The notes beneath the pieces are model-generated. The model ran no database searches. It had not been told where the DNA came from and was given only the letters and a program-made list of their open reading frames with translations. The translations under genes and the position numbers were made by a program. A stretch of 13,950 nucleotides of DNA from Betaproteobacteria bacterium (GTDB lineage Bacteria > Pseudomonadota > Gammaproteobacteria > Burkholderiales > SG8-39), in contig QYQC01000131.1 of the NCBI GenBank assembly GCA_007280315.1, positions 1-13,950 of the forward strand, in the 5' to 3' direction. Positions 1 to 6,081 of the stretch are shown here, piece by piece (within the stretch, counting starts at the first letter, position 1; each line of letters opens with the position of its first letter).

Positions 1-1231
1 CCACCAGCAGCAGCACCAGCGGCAGCATGTAGGGCACGACGATGCCGACGAGTCCGATCAGGCCGTCGGCGACCGCGCGCGCGACGACGCCGCCGGTCGA
101 AGTCGGCTGCCAGTCGGACAGTGCCTCGACCATGCGCGCCGCGGTCATGGAATCGAGCCAGGCGCTGACTTCGAAGACCATGAACAACACGGCGGCAAAC
201 ACCGCCAGGCTGCCGATCAGGCCCCATTGCGGATGCAGGAACAGTTCGTCCAACCAGTAGCGCCAGCCGCGGCCCTCGTGGGGAGCGCCCATGCGCGTGC
301 TCGCCTCGAACAAAGTGGCGGCGCGGTGGTGGCGGTCTGCATGCAGTTCTTCTTCCAGCGGCCGCGGAAGCGTGGCGGCGGCGTCGCTGCGCAGTTGCTG
401 CAGTTGCGGCAACAGCTCGGGGAAATGCTGGCCCAGTTCGTCGTGAAAATACGGATCGCCCGCCGCGACCTGCATCAGCAGCAGCGCGTGCGGGACGCGG
501 AACGCCGCATGGATGTCCGGGCGGTTGAGCGCCTGGCGCAGGGGCTGAAGGCTGTCGCAAATATGCTTGCTCGCTGGCTGCGGCAGCGGGCAGGAAGCCG
601 CGCGCACTGTCGCCACTGCGGTTGCGAATAGTTGCGAGATGCCTTGCCCCATCAGCGCCGCGGTGGGTACCACCGGCATTCCCAGCAGCTTCTCCAGCGC
701 CTTGACGTTGATGTGCACACCTTTATTCCAGGCTGCGTCCATCATGTTCAGCGCAATGACCATCGGCCGACCGAGCTGGGACAATTCCAGCGTGAGTTCC
801 AGGTGGCTCTCCAGACGCGTGGCGTCGACCACCTGCACAATCAGGTCGGGCGGCGAAAAAGGCGCCGGCGGGCCGCCGGGCTCGTGGGACGATATGGGCG
901 GGCGCTCGTCGCCCCACAGGAGGAACTTCAGCGCCGGCAGATCCTCCTCTCCTAGGTGATGCAGGGAGGCGATGCTCGGCAGTTCGATCACACTCGCTTC
1001 GTCAAAGCCGATTTGCACCGTGCATTCGCCGTAGGCGCGCTCGGTGCCGGCGAGGCGGCCGGTGCGCGGCGCGGTGCTGGACACGGCGTTGAACAGCGTG
1101 CTTTTTCCGGCGTTCGGCATGCCGACAAGCGCAATGCGCAGGCGCCGCTCGCCGCGGAACAACGGTGTGTGCAGCGGGACGGTGGCCTGCTGCATCGGGC
1201 GCTCGCCGCGGATGTTCGCCGTTTTACTCAT
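1..1231 (-). CDS. feoB: FeoB-like ferrous iron transporter, C-terminus missing (window edge)
   Basis: 410 residues are visible, reading leftward from ATG at 1231 and running off position 1. FeoB proteins are inner-membrane Fe(II) transporters with a cytoplasmic N-terminal GTPase domain and a polytopic C-terminal domain. Seen here: a P-loop GMPNAGKST (residues 37-45) followed by LFN, a switch I-like AGTER (61-65), VVDATRLE (134-141) and the guanine-specificity motif NMMD (162-165). A helical linker follows, then membrane segments at about 337-359 and 390-410. The G3 motif, normally DLPG, reads ELPS (83-86), and about 20-30 extra residues rich in Pro, Gly and acidic groups (94-128) follow it. 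The rest of the transport domain lies outside the window. No feoA lies on the 5' side, where the divergent TRAP operon sits. The start is the first ATG after a TATAAT only 5 bases upstream; a second ATG (codon 13) is an alternative. I am confident of the family, less so of the exact start. Confidence 0.88.
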   Translation of the reverse strand, partial: MSKTANIRGERPMQQATVPLHTPLFRGERRLRIALVGMPNAGKSTLFNAVSSTAPRTGRLAGTERAYGECTVQIGFDEASVIELPSIASLHHLGEEDLPALKFLLWGDERPPISSHEPGGPPAPFSPPDLIVQVVDATRLESHLELTLELSQLGRPMVIALNMMDAAWNKGVHINVKALEKLLGMPVVPTAALMGQGISQLFATAVATVRAASCPLPQPASKHICDSLQPLRQALNRPDIHAAFRVPHALLLMQVAAGDPYFHDELGQHFPELLPQLQQLRSDAAATLPRPLEEELHADRHHRAATLFEASTRMGAPHEGRGWRYWLDELFLHPQWGLIGSLAVFAAVLFMVFEVSAWLDSMTAARMVEALSDWQPTSTGGVVARAVADGLIGLVGIVVPYMLPLVLLLV

Positions 1232-1236
1232 GAATC

Positions 1237-1242
1237 ATTATA
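1237..1242 (-). promoter_or_regulatory. Perfect -10 hexamer in front of feoB; possible leaderless start
   Basis: The minus strand reads TATAAT then GATTC then ATG. With the usual 6-7 base distance, transcription would begin at or next to the A of the feoB start codon. No convincing -35 hexamer lies 16-18 bases upstream. The hexamer is part of the 10-bp palindrome CATTATAATG (1236-1245), so the same TATAAT also occurs on the plus strand at 1239-1244, facing the TRAP operon. Activity is inferred, not shown. Confidence 0.4.
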
Positions 1243-1286
1243 ATGGCATACCGATCTCGATCATCCGGCGCAAAGACCGGATCTCA

Positions 1287-1341
1287 CGCACAATCGGTTC
1301 ACATTAGCCTCACAACGGACTCACATTCGGCTCTCAATCGG
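1287..1341. repeat. Five head-to-tail 11-bp direct repeats upstream of dctP
   Basis: Five adjacent 11-mers share the consensus CTCACAWTCGG: CGCACAATCGG, TTCACATTAGC, CTCACAACGGA, CTCACATTCGG and CTCTCAATCGG. Equivalently, these are heptamers of the type TCACAWT separated by 4 bases. The array ends 22 bases before the dctP ATG, just before its ribosome-binding site (1351-1359). One-helical-turn direct repeats of 7+4 geometry are typical of binding sites for OmpR/PhoB-type response regulators; that reading is an inference. The array may also be part of a transcribed leader. Confidence 0.7.
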
Positions 1342-1363
1342 CGGGACACTAAGGAGAAGACTC

Positions 1364-2401
1364 ATGACCAAAGGACATTCTTGCGGCATTGTTAGAGGCG
1401 GAGCACTGGCAATTGCGCTGGCACTCGCCGCCCCTCTCGCGCTGGCGCAGGACAAGCAGGTCGAACTCAAGTTCGCCCATTGGCTGCCGGCGCAGCATCC
1501 GCTGGCAAAACTCGGCTTCCTGCCTTGGGCGAAATCGGTCGAAACCGCCTCCAAGGGTTCGATCAAGGTCACGATTTATCCGGCGCAGCAGCTGGGCAAG
1601 GCGCCCAATCACTACGACATGGCGCGCGACGGCATCGCCGACCTCACCTGGGCCAACCCGGGCTATCAGGCGGACCGCTTCCCGATATTCGGCGTGGGCG
1701 AACTGCCGTTCCAGTTTTCCAGCCCCGGCCCGGGCTCGAAGGCGCTGGACGCCTGGTACCGCGGCTATGCCGCGAAGGAAATGAAGGATGTGCATTTCTG
1801 CTTCGCGCATCTGCACATCGGCGCGATCCACTCGAAAAAGCCGATCACCGAGCCCGAGCAGATCAAAGGCATGAAAATCCGCCCGGCCAACGGCACCGTG
1901 GCGCAGTACGTCTCCCTGCTCGGCGGCACCAGCGTGCAGGTGTCCGCGCCCGAAGCACGCGACGCGCTCGAGAAAGGCGTGGCGGATGCGATCACCTTCC
2001 CGTGGCATTCGATCATCACCTTCGGCATCGACAAGGTGGTCAAGTACCACACCGACATGCGGCTGTATGCGGCGACCTTCGTCTGGAGCATGAACAAGGA
2101 CTTCTACCAGAAGCTGTCTTCGGCGCAGAAGAAGGTGATCGATGACCACTGCAGCAACGAGTGGGCGGCCAAGGTCGGGGCAGACTGGGGCAACGACGAG
2201 GATTCGGGCATGGAGCTGATGGCGAAGCTGCCCGGGCACACCATCGTCAAGGTGACCGATGCCCAGCGCGTCGCCTGGCGCAAGGCGGCCGAGCCGCTGA
2301 CCGCCGAGTGGCTTAAGAAGCCGAATACCTCTGGCATCGATGCGCAGCAGGCGCTGGACTCTTTCCACAAGGCCCTGGAAAAGCACAACGCCGCCTACTA
2401 G
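1364..2401 (+). CDS. dctP: TRAP transporter solute-binding protein, DctP family
   Basis: This 345-residue periplasmic receptor of a tripartite ATP-independent transporter captures an organic acid and delivers it to the DctQM membrane complex. A Sec signal peptide covers residues 1-28, with a likely cut after the ALA at 26-28. The mature part begins VELKFAHWLPAQHPL, a typical DctP opening, and continues with QQLGKAPNHYDMARDGIADL (76-94). It carries KIRPAN (171-176), whose Arg173 corresponds to the carboxylate-clamping arginine of the family, followed by GTSVQ and a GVADAITFP segment (205-213). The ribosome-binding site AAGGAGAAG lies 5 bases before the ATG. It is the first gene of dctPQM; a strong hairpin separates it from dctQ. 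Sequence alone does not fix the substrate; C4-dicarboxylates, other aliphatic acids or aromatic acids are all possible for DctP proteins. Confidence 0.95.
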   Translation: MTKGHSCGIVRGGALAIALALAAPLALAQDKQVELKFAHWLPAQHPLAKLGFLPWAKSVETASKGSIKVTIYPAQQLGKAPNHYDMARDGIADLTWANPGYQADRFPIFGVGELPFQFSSPGPGSKALDAWYRGYAAKEMKDVHFCFAHLHIGAIHSKKPITEPEQIKGMKIRPANGTVAQYVSLLGGTSVQVSAPEARDALEKGVADAITFPWHSIITFGIDKVVKYHTDMRLYAATFVWSMNKDFYQKLSSAQKKVIDDHCSNEWAAKVGADWGNDEDSGMELMAKLPGHTIVKVTDAQRVAWRKAAEPLTAEWLKKPNTSGIDAQQALDSFHKALEKHNAAY

Positions 2402-2419
2402 TTCCGGTTAAGGCGACAA

Positions 2420-2454
2420 GGTCCTGCCTCGTGCGCACGCGCGGGGGCAGGACC
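2420..2454 (+). promoter_or_regulatory. Hairpin between dctP and dctQ
   Basis: A perfect 9-bp stem pairs GGTCCTGCC (2420-2428) with GGCAGGACC (2446-2454). It can be lengthened by a T-G and a C-G pair, and the loop itself contains the palindrome GTGCGCAC. The right arm is followed by AAAA, not a U-run, so this is not a classic intrinsic terminator. A structure at this position could protect the 3' end of the dctP message and allow more receptor than membrane subunits to be made. Confidence 0.6.
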
Positions 2455-2495
2455 AAAAGCGCCTCCTGTCCCGATTACGCACCGGAGACTACGCA

Positions 2496-2987
2496 ATGCT
2501 CGACAAAGTTCTTGCGTTTACAGAATCGGTCGCGGCATTGTTTTTGTTGCTGGTCGCGGCTCTGACGTTTTTCAACGTTTGCGTGCGCTATTTGTTCGAT
2601 ACGCAGATTCCGGACTGGTTCGACCTGTCGAAGCAGCTCCAGGCCATTGCCATCATGTGGGGCATCGCCCTCGCCACCTACCGCGGCAGTCATATCTGCG
2701 TCGACATCCTGTGGGAACATTCGAATGGCGCGTGGCAGCGCCGGATTGATCTGTTCGCCACCGCCGCGACGCTGCTGCTGCTGGCGCCGATGGCGTGGAT
2801 GATTTTCAGCATGGTGTCGATGATGGGCACCGAAGTCACCAGCGATTTGCGTATTCCGCTGCATTACCTCTATACGATCGCAGCGGTGGGCGCGGTGGCG
2901 GCGGCGATCCTTGCGGTTAAGCGCATCATGGTGTTGTTCGCGCAGCGCGCGCCCGGCGGCGCCGGGACGGAGCGGCTGGATGGATAG
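2496..2987 (+). CDS. dctQ: TRAP transporter small membrane subunit, DctQ family
   Basis: This 163-residue integral membrane protein forms the small subunit of the TRAP permease and bridges receptor and DctM. Four hydrophobic segments are visible at about residues 10-30, 45-62, 86-108 and 126-149. Family-typical sequences are NVCVRYLFD (26-34), the conserved-type WGIALATYRGSHI with VDIL, and LRIPLHYLY after the third segment. Length and topology match DctQ proteins (about 160-200 residues). A GGAG sits 8 bases before the ATG. Its last 8 bases (2980-2987) overlap the start of dctM, which implies coupled translation of the two membrane subunits. Confidence 0.93.
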   Translation: MLDKVLAFTESVAALFLLLVAALTFFNVCVRYLFDTQIPDWFDLSKQLQAIAIMWGIALATYRGSHICVDILWEHSNGAWQRRIDLFATAATLLLLAPMAWMIFSMVSMMGTEVTSDLRIPLHYLYTIAAVGAVAAAILAVKRIMVLFAQRAPGGAGTERLDG

Positions 2988-4284
2988 GGACCTGGTTGCG
3001 CTGCTGGGTTTCGTCATGATGTTCCTGCTGATGGCGTTGCGCGTTCCCATCGGCGTCGCCATGGGGCTGACCGGCGTTCTCGGCTTCGCCGCGCTCTCCG
3101 GCATGGGGCCGGCGCTGCGCCTGCTCGGTCAGGTGCCGCTGTCGGTGCTCTCCGATTACAACCTGTCGATCATTCCGATGTTCATCCTGATGGGGGCGTT
3201 TTCGGCCGGCGCCGGCATGAGCCGCGAGTTGTTTGCCGCGGGCACTGCCTGGCTCGGCCACCGGCGCGGCGGGCTTGCGCTTGCGACCATCACCGCCTGC
3301 GGCGGTTTTGCCGCGATCAACGGTTCCTCGGTGGCGACGGCGGCCACCATGTCCCAGGTTGCGCTGCCGGAAATGCGCAAGGCGGGCTACGACCCCGGAT
3401 TGTCCGCGGGGCTGATCGCCGCAGGCGGCACGCTCGGCATCATGATTCCGCCGTCGGTGATTTTCGTGCTCTACGGCATCATGACCGAGACCGACATCAA
3501 GCAACTGTTCTTTGCCGGCGTGGTGCCGGGGATGCTGGCGATGCTGTTCTACTCCTCGGTCATCGTGTTTCTCGGCTGGCGTTATCCACAGACCATGCCG
3601 CGCGGGCCGCGCCACAGCTGGCGCGAGCGCTTTGCCACATTGAGGAGTCTGTGGGCGACGCTGCTGTTGTTCCTGGTCGTACTCGGAGGCATGTACCTGG
3701 GCGTGTTCACCGCCACCGAGGCCGCCGGCGTCGGCGCGATCGGGGCGCTTGCCATCGGCCTTGTGCGCGGACAGCTTCGGGTGGGGCAGATCAAGGAAAC
3801 GCTGATCAGTTCGCTGCGCGTTTCCGCGGCGATCCTGACCATCGTACTCGGCGCCTACCTCTTCGGCTACTTCCTCACTATCACCCAGTTTACGCAGAAC
3901 TCGATCGAATTCCTGGTGCACCTGCCGGTCGGACCCTATGGGGTGCTGGCGCTGATCATGGTGGGTTATCTCATCCTCGGCGCGGTGATGGACGAACTGG
4001 CGATGATCCTGCTCACGGTGCCGATCGTGTTTCCGGCGATGATGCAGCTCGGGTTCGATCCGGTCTGGTTCGGCGTCATCATCGTCATGGCCGTCACCTT
4101 CGGCATGATCTGCCCGCCGGTGGGGATGAACGTGTTCGTGATCAATTCGATCGCCACCGACATCCCGCTGACGCGAATCTACCGCGGCACGTTTCCCTTC
4201 ATTGCGGTGGACCTGGTGCGCCTGGTTCTGTTGTGCGCGTTTCCAATGCTGTCCCTGTGGCTGCCGAAGACGCTGGGGGCTTGA
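2980..4284 (+). CDS. dctM: TRAP transporter large permease subunit, DctM family
   Basis: This 434-residue polytopic transport subunit couples substrate import to an ion gradient, normally sodium. More than ten hydrophobic segments are spread over the length. Family motifs include RVPIGVAMG near the N-terminus (21-29), GSSVATAATMSQVALPEM (115-132), GIMIPPSVIFVLYG (153-166), FTATEAAGVGA (243-253), MDELAMILLTVPI (337-349) and CPPVGMNVFVI (378-388). I start it at the ATG at 2980, inside the end of dctQ, because the residues from there (MDRDLVALLGFVMMFLL) form the expected first membrane helix. An in-frame ATG at 2911 would add 23 residues that are only the dctQ coding sequence in another frame. 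This is the last gene of the operon; the next 444 bases hold hairpins and no gene. Confidence 0.97.
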   Translation: MDRDLVALLGFVMMFLLMALRVPIGVAMGLTGVLGFAALSGMGPALRLLGQVPLSVLSDYNLSIIPMFILMGAFSAGAGMSRELFAAGTAWLGHRRGGLALATITACGGFAAINGSSVATAATMSQVALPEMRKAGYDPGLSAGLIAAGGTLGIMIPPSVIFVLYGIMTETDIKQLFFAGVVPGMLAMLFYSSVIVFLGWRYPQTMPRGPRHSWRERFATLRSLWATLLLFLVVLGGMYLGVFTATEAAGVGAIGALAIGLVRGQLRVGQIKETLISSLRVSAAILTIVLGAYLFGYFLTITQFTQNSIEFLVHLPVGPYGVLALIMVGYLILGAVMDELAMILLTVPIVFPAMMQLGFDPVWFGVIIVMAVTFGMICPPVGMNVFVINSIATDIPLTRIYRGTFPFIAVDLVRLVLLCAFPMLSLWLPKTLGA

Positions 4285-4384
4285 GGGCGATTCATGGGGT
4301 CAATACAAGTTCGGGCGCCACAGCTCGAAGTATTCGCCCGCGTGCGATTATATGGGCGTGCGATCATTGCGCGCTCCGCGCGCC

Positions 4385-4435
4385 AACCGCGATTTCTGTA
4401 CGGATAAAAGGCATATCAGTACAGAAATCGCGGTT
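4385..4435 (+). repeat. Long hairpin 1, perfect 17-bp stem, apical loop AAAGGCA
   Basis: AACCGCGATTTCTGTAC (4385-4401) pairs perfectly with its reverse complement at 4419-4435. Inside, after a G-A mismatch, GATA (4403-4406) pairs with TATC (4414-4417) and closes the 7-base loop AAAGGCA (4407-4413). The upper part is an inverted relative of hairpin 2: over the 25 bases 4398-4422 it matches the reverse complement of hairpin 2 at 21 positions. Confidence 0.85.
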
Positions 4436-4473
4436 ATTGTTAACATCGAACAGACCGTGGGGTTTCTATACAA

Positions 4474-4524
4474 GATTGGCGATCGCGTGCGGATGTGCCT
4501 TTCATCCGTACGCGATCGCCAATC
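4474..4524 (+). repeat. Long hairpin 2, 22-bp stem, apical loop TGCCTTT
   Basis: The left arm 4474-4495 (GATTGGCGATCGCGTGC then GGATG) pairs with the right arm 4503-4524 along all 22 positions. One pair is a G-T (G-U in RNA) wobble on the plus strand, which would be an A-C mismatch on the minus strand, so pairing is better in plus-strand RNA. The 7-base loop TGCCTTT (4496-4502) is the exact reverse complement of the loop of hairpin 1. Confidence 0.85.
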
Positions 4525-4600
4525 CGTGCGGACGGGCCGCCGTCCGCGCAAGCTCAATCATCGCAGCTCGATGAGTGCCTTCGCGTGTGCCGATGAGCAT

Positions 4601-4715
4601 GCGTAGCCCGGATGGAGGCGCATCGCGCCGGAATCCGGGAGTGTTTGCACCACAATGCCGATCCGCTCACGCCGGCACCGATCCCGGATTTCGCTTCGCT
4701 TCATCCGGGCTACGC
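4601..4715. repeat. Inverted pair of REP-like palindromes with GTAG heads
   Basis: The left element starts GTAG (4603-4606) and folds through CCCGGAT (4607-4613) with ATCCGGG (4633-4639), with an inner stem GGCGC/GCGCC. The right element is reversed: CCCGGAT (4683-4689) pairs with ATCCGGG (4703-4709), followed by CTAC (4710-4713). The outer arms GCGTAGCCCGGAT (4601-4613) and ATCCGGGCTACGC (4703-4715) are perfect 13-bp inverted repeats. A GTAG head followed by a hairpin, in inverted pairs, is the known layout of REP elements mobilised by RAYT transposases. No RAYT gene is in the window. Confidence 0.7.
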
Positions 4716-4728
4716 CGCTGTAACCGGA

Positions 4729-6081
4729 TCACTTCGAAGCGGACAGCCGCCCGCGCACCAGTTGGATGTGGCCGCGCAGCGAGTACAACTCCTCGGCGTA
4801 GGACAGCGGCACGGTGACATTTTCTGCCCGGGCTTCGAGCTTGTTCAGTTCCTCAAGCAGATCGGCGGGCGACGCGCTTTCGGTTCTCAGCGCTTCCTCG
4901 ATATCACGCAACTGCCGGTACCAGCGGAACACGCGCGAGCGGATGCGAAACGCATACAGCGGGGGCACCACGCGCGACAGCGGAATCAGTACCGCGACGA
5001 TGGACACCAGCACCACCCACATGCGATCGATCAGATTGGCCAGCCAGAACGGCAGGTAGCGCTGCAGCAGCGGCGCGCCGTTGCGGTAGTAGCGGTCGGC
5101 CTCCGGCGCGAGCGGTAACTCAGTGTTCTGCTCCGACGGGAACTGGCCCGCGCGCGCCAGCCAGCCGGTGCCGCCGTGAATATCATGGGCCGCCTGCACG
5201 AACAGCTGCAGCAGCGCCGGGTGGGTGCCGGCGCGGGCGGCCAGCTCGGTGGTGGCGGCAATGAGAGGCAGATCCTGCGCGGGCAGGTTACGCGCCAGAT
5301 CCACCACACCGCGCGGCAGCTCTGCTGCGCGCAGAAACGGCAGGCGCCGCGCATACGCCTCGGCCTGCACGAACCGGTACAGCTTGACCCCTGGTGTCTG
5401 CAGCAACATTTGCACCATCAGCGATTCGGGTACCGCGGCGATGACGAGAGCGTCGAGTTCGCCTGAGAGCAATGCCACGACCGCGGGCGTTTGTTCCAGA
5501 CGGCTGTTCACAAAGCTGTCGCGCTCTATGCCATTGGCCTGCAGCAGTTTGCTGAACAGTCCAGTGACGCCGCTGCCGCGCGGACCGACATTGACGCGCC
5601 AGCCTTTCAACTGCGCGAGATTTGTCAGCGTGGCTTCGCGGTTGACGCGCTTTGCAGCCTCGCTGCGGTAGAACAGCCATACCGGCTCCAGGTAGAGGCT
5701 GCCGAGCGACACCAGCGGCACGCGGCTCTGCTCTTCATCGGCGGTACGCGCCGCGTCGCTCGAACCACCGCGCACGAAACCCAGGTCGACATTCTGCGTG
5801 ACGTCGCGCAGAGCGCGGCGGTTATCCGATGACCCCTGCGACGGCTTTTGCACCACCTCAATGCCATAGCGCTTGAGCGCAGCCGCATAGCGCTTGCCGA
5901 ATTCGGCATAGTCGCTTTGTTCCGGCCCGGTCACGAGCACCACGCGCCTTGGCGGCGCGGGATCGAGGACGTAATACGCGCCCACAAGCAGCGCCAGCGC
6001 GATCAGAGCAAACGGCCCGGCGGCGATGGCGAGGTCGCGCGCCGACAGCAGCAGGCTGCGCAGCGACCGTGGAATCGACAT
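4729..6081 (-). CDS. Membrane-anchored TAXI-family solute-binding protein
   Basis: This 450-residue protein belongs to the TAXI (TRAP-associated extracytoplasmic immunogenic) binding-protein family. An N-terminal membrane helix (about 20-38) is followed by a periplasmic domain with VLVTGPEQSDYAEFGKRYA (48-66), QGSSDNRRAL (82-91), VDLGFVRGG (98-106), WLFYRS and the segment VNVGPRGSGVTGLFSKLL (163-180), typical of TAXI ligand-site regions. A second helix lies at about 354-376, after the signature PEADRYYRNGAPLLQRYLPFWLANL. The last 70 residues look cytoplasmic and helical. Classical TAXI proteins are soluble, roughly 320-residue receptors next to a fused DctQM permease; this longer, doubly anchored form has none nearby. 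Its ATG shares one base with the stop of the methyltransferase gene (TAATG), so the two are coupled. A sensing or scaffolding role is as plausible as transport. Substrate unknown. Confidence 0.88.
   Translation of the reverse strand: MSIPRSLRSLLLSARDLAIAAGPFALIALALLVGAYYVLDPAPPRRVVLVTGPEQSDYAEFGKRYAAALKRYGIEVVQKPSQGSSDNRRALRDVTQNVDLGFVRGGSSDAARTADEEQSRVPLVSLGSLYLEPVWLFYRSEAAKRVNREATLTNLAQLKGWRVNVGPRGSGVTGLFSKLLQANGIERDSFVNSRLEQTPAVVALLSGELDALVIAAVPESLMVQMLLQTPGVKLYRFVQAEAYARRLPFLRAAELPRGVVDLARNLPAQDLPLIAATTELAARAGTHPALLQLFVQAAHDIHGGTGWLARAGQFPSEQNTELPLAPEADRYYRNGAPLLQRYLPFWLANLIDRMWVVLVSIVAVLIPLSRVVPPLYAFRIRSRVFRWYRQLRDIEEALRTESASPADLLEELNKLEARAENVTVPLSYAEELYSLRGHIQLVRGRLSASK

Larger units (their letters stand above)
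4285..4728. other. Gene-free hairpin island between convergent dctM and the TAXI gene
   Basis: No convincing coding sequence is visible in these 444 bases. In order the stretch contains a weak inverted repeat CGGGCG/CGCCCG (4312-4317 with 4335-4340), an 8-bp direct repeat CGTGCGAT (4341-4348 and 4357-4364), and two long related hairpins (4385-4435 and 4474-4524). A GC-rich hairpin follows (GCGGACGG 4528-4535 with CCGTCCGC 4540-4547, loop GCCG), then a small stem TCATCG/CGATGA (4558-4563 with 4569-4574). An inverted pair of REP-like elements (4601-4715) ends the island. None of the stems is followed by a clear T-run, but together they could stop transcription arriving from both sides. Confidence 0.75.

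Noticed and set aside
1229..1247. Fur box in the feoB promoter
   Set aside because: Best alignment to the 19-bp consensus gives only about 10 matches, concentrated in one half, too weak to list as a feature.
1287..1341. CRISPR-like array
   Set aside because: Repeats of 11 bp without spacers cannot be a CRISPR array; no cas gene is present.
1349..2386. Open frame of 345 codons on the minus strand opposite dctP
   Set aside because: It is the antisense shadow of a clear DctP gene in GC-rich DNA. Its translation is rich in Arg, Gly and His and matches no family.
2926..3921. Open frame of 331 codons on the minus strand opposite dctM
   Set aside because: Antisense to the well-supported dctM; its composition (Gln, His, Arg, Gly) is typical of a shadow frame.
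4385..4524. Ends of an insertion sequence or miniature transposon
   Set aside because: Each palindrome is complete in itself, no target-site duplication flanks them, and no transposase fragment lies between.
4385..4547. Rho-independent terminators of dctM
   Set aside because: The stems are long, but none is followed by a T-run on either strand, so I list them only as hairpins.
3651..4574. Open frame of 307 codons overlapping the end of dctM and the hairpin island
   Set aside because: Its first two thirds are dctM in another frame, and the remainder crosses the inverted repeats without any family signature.
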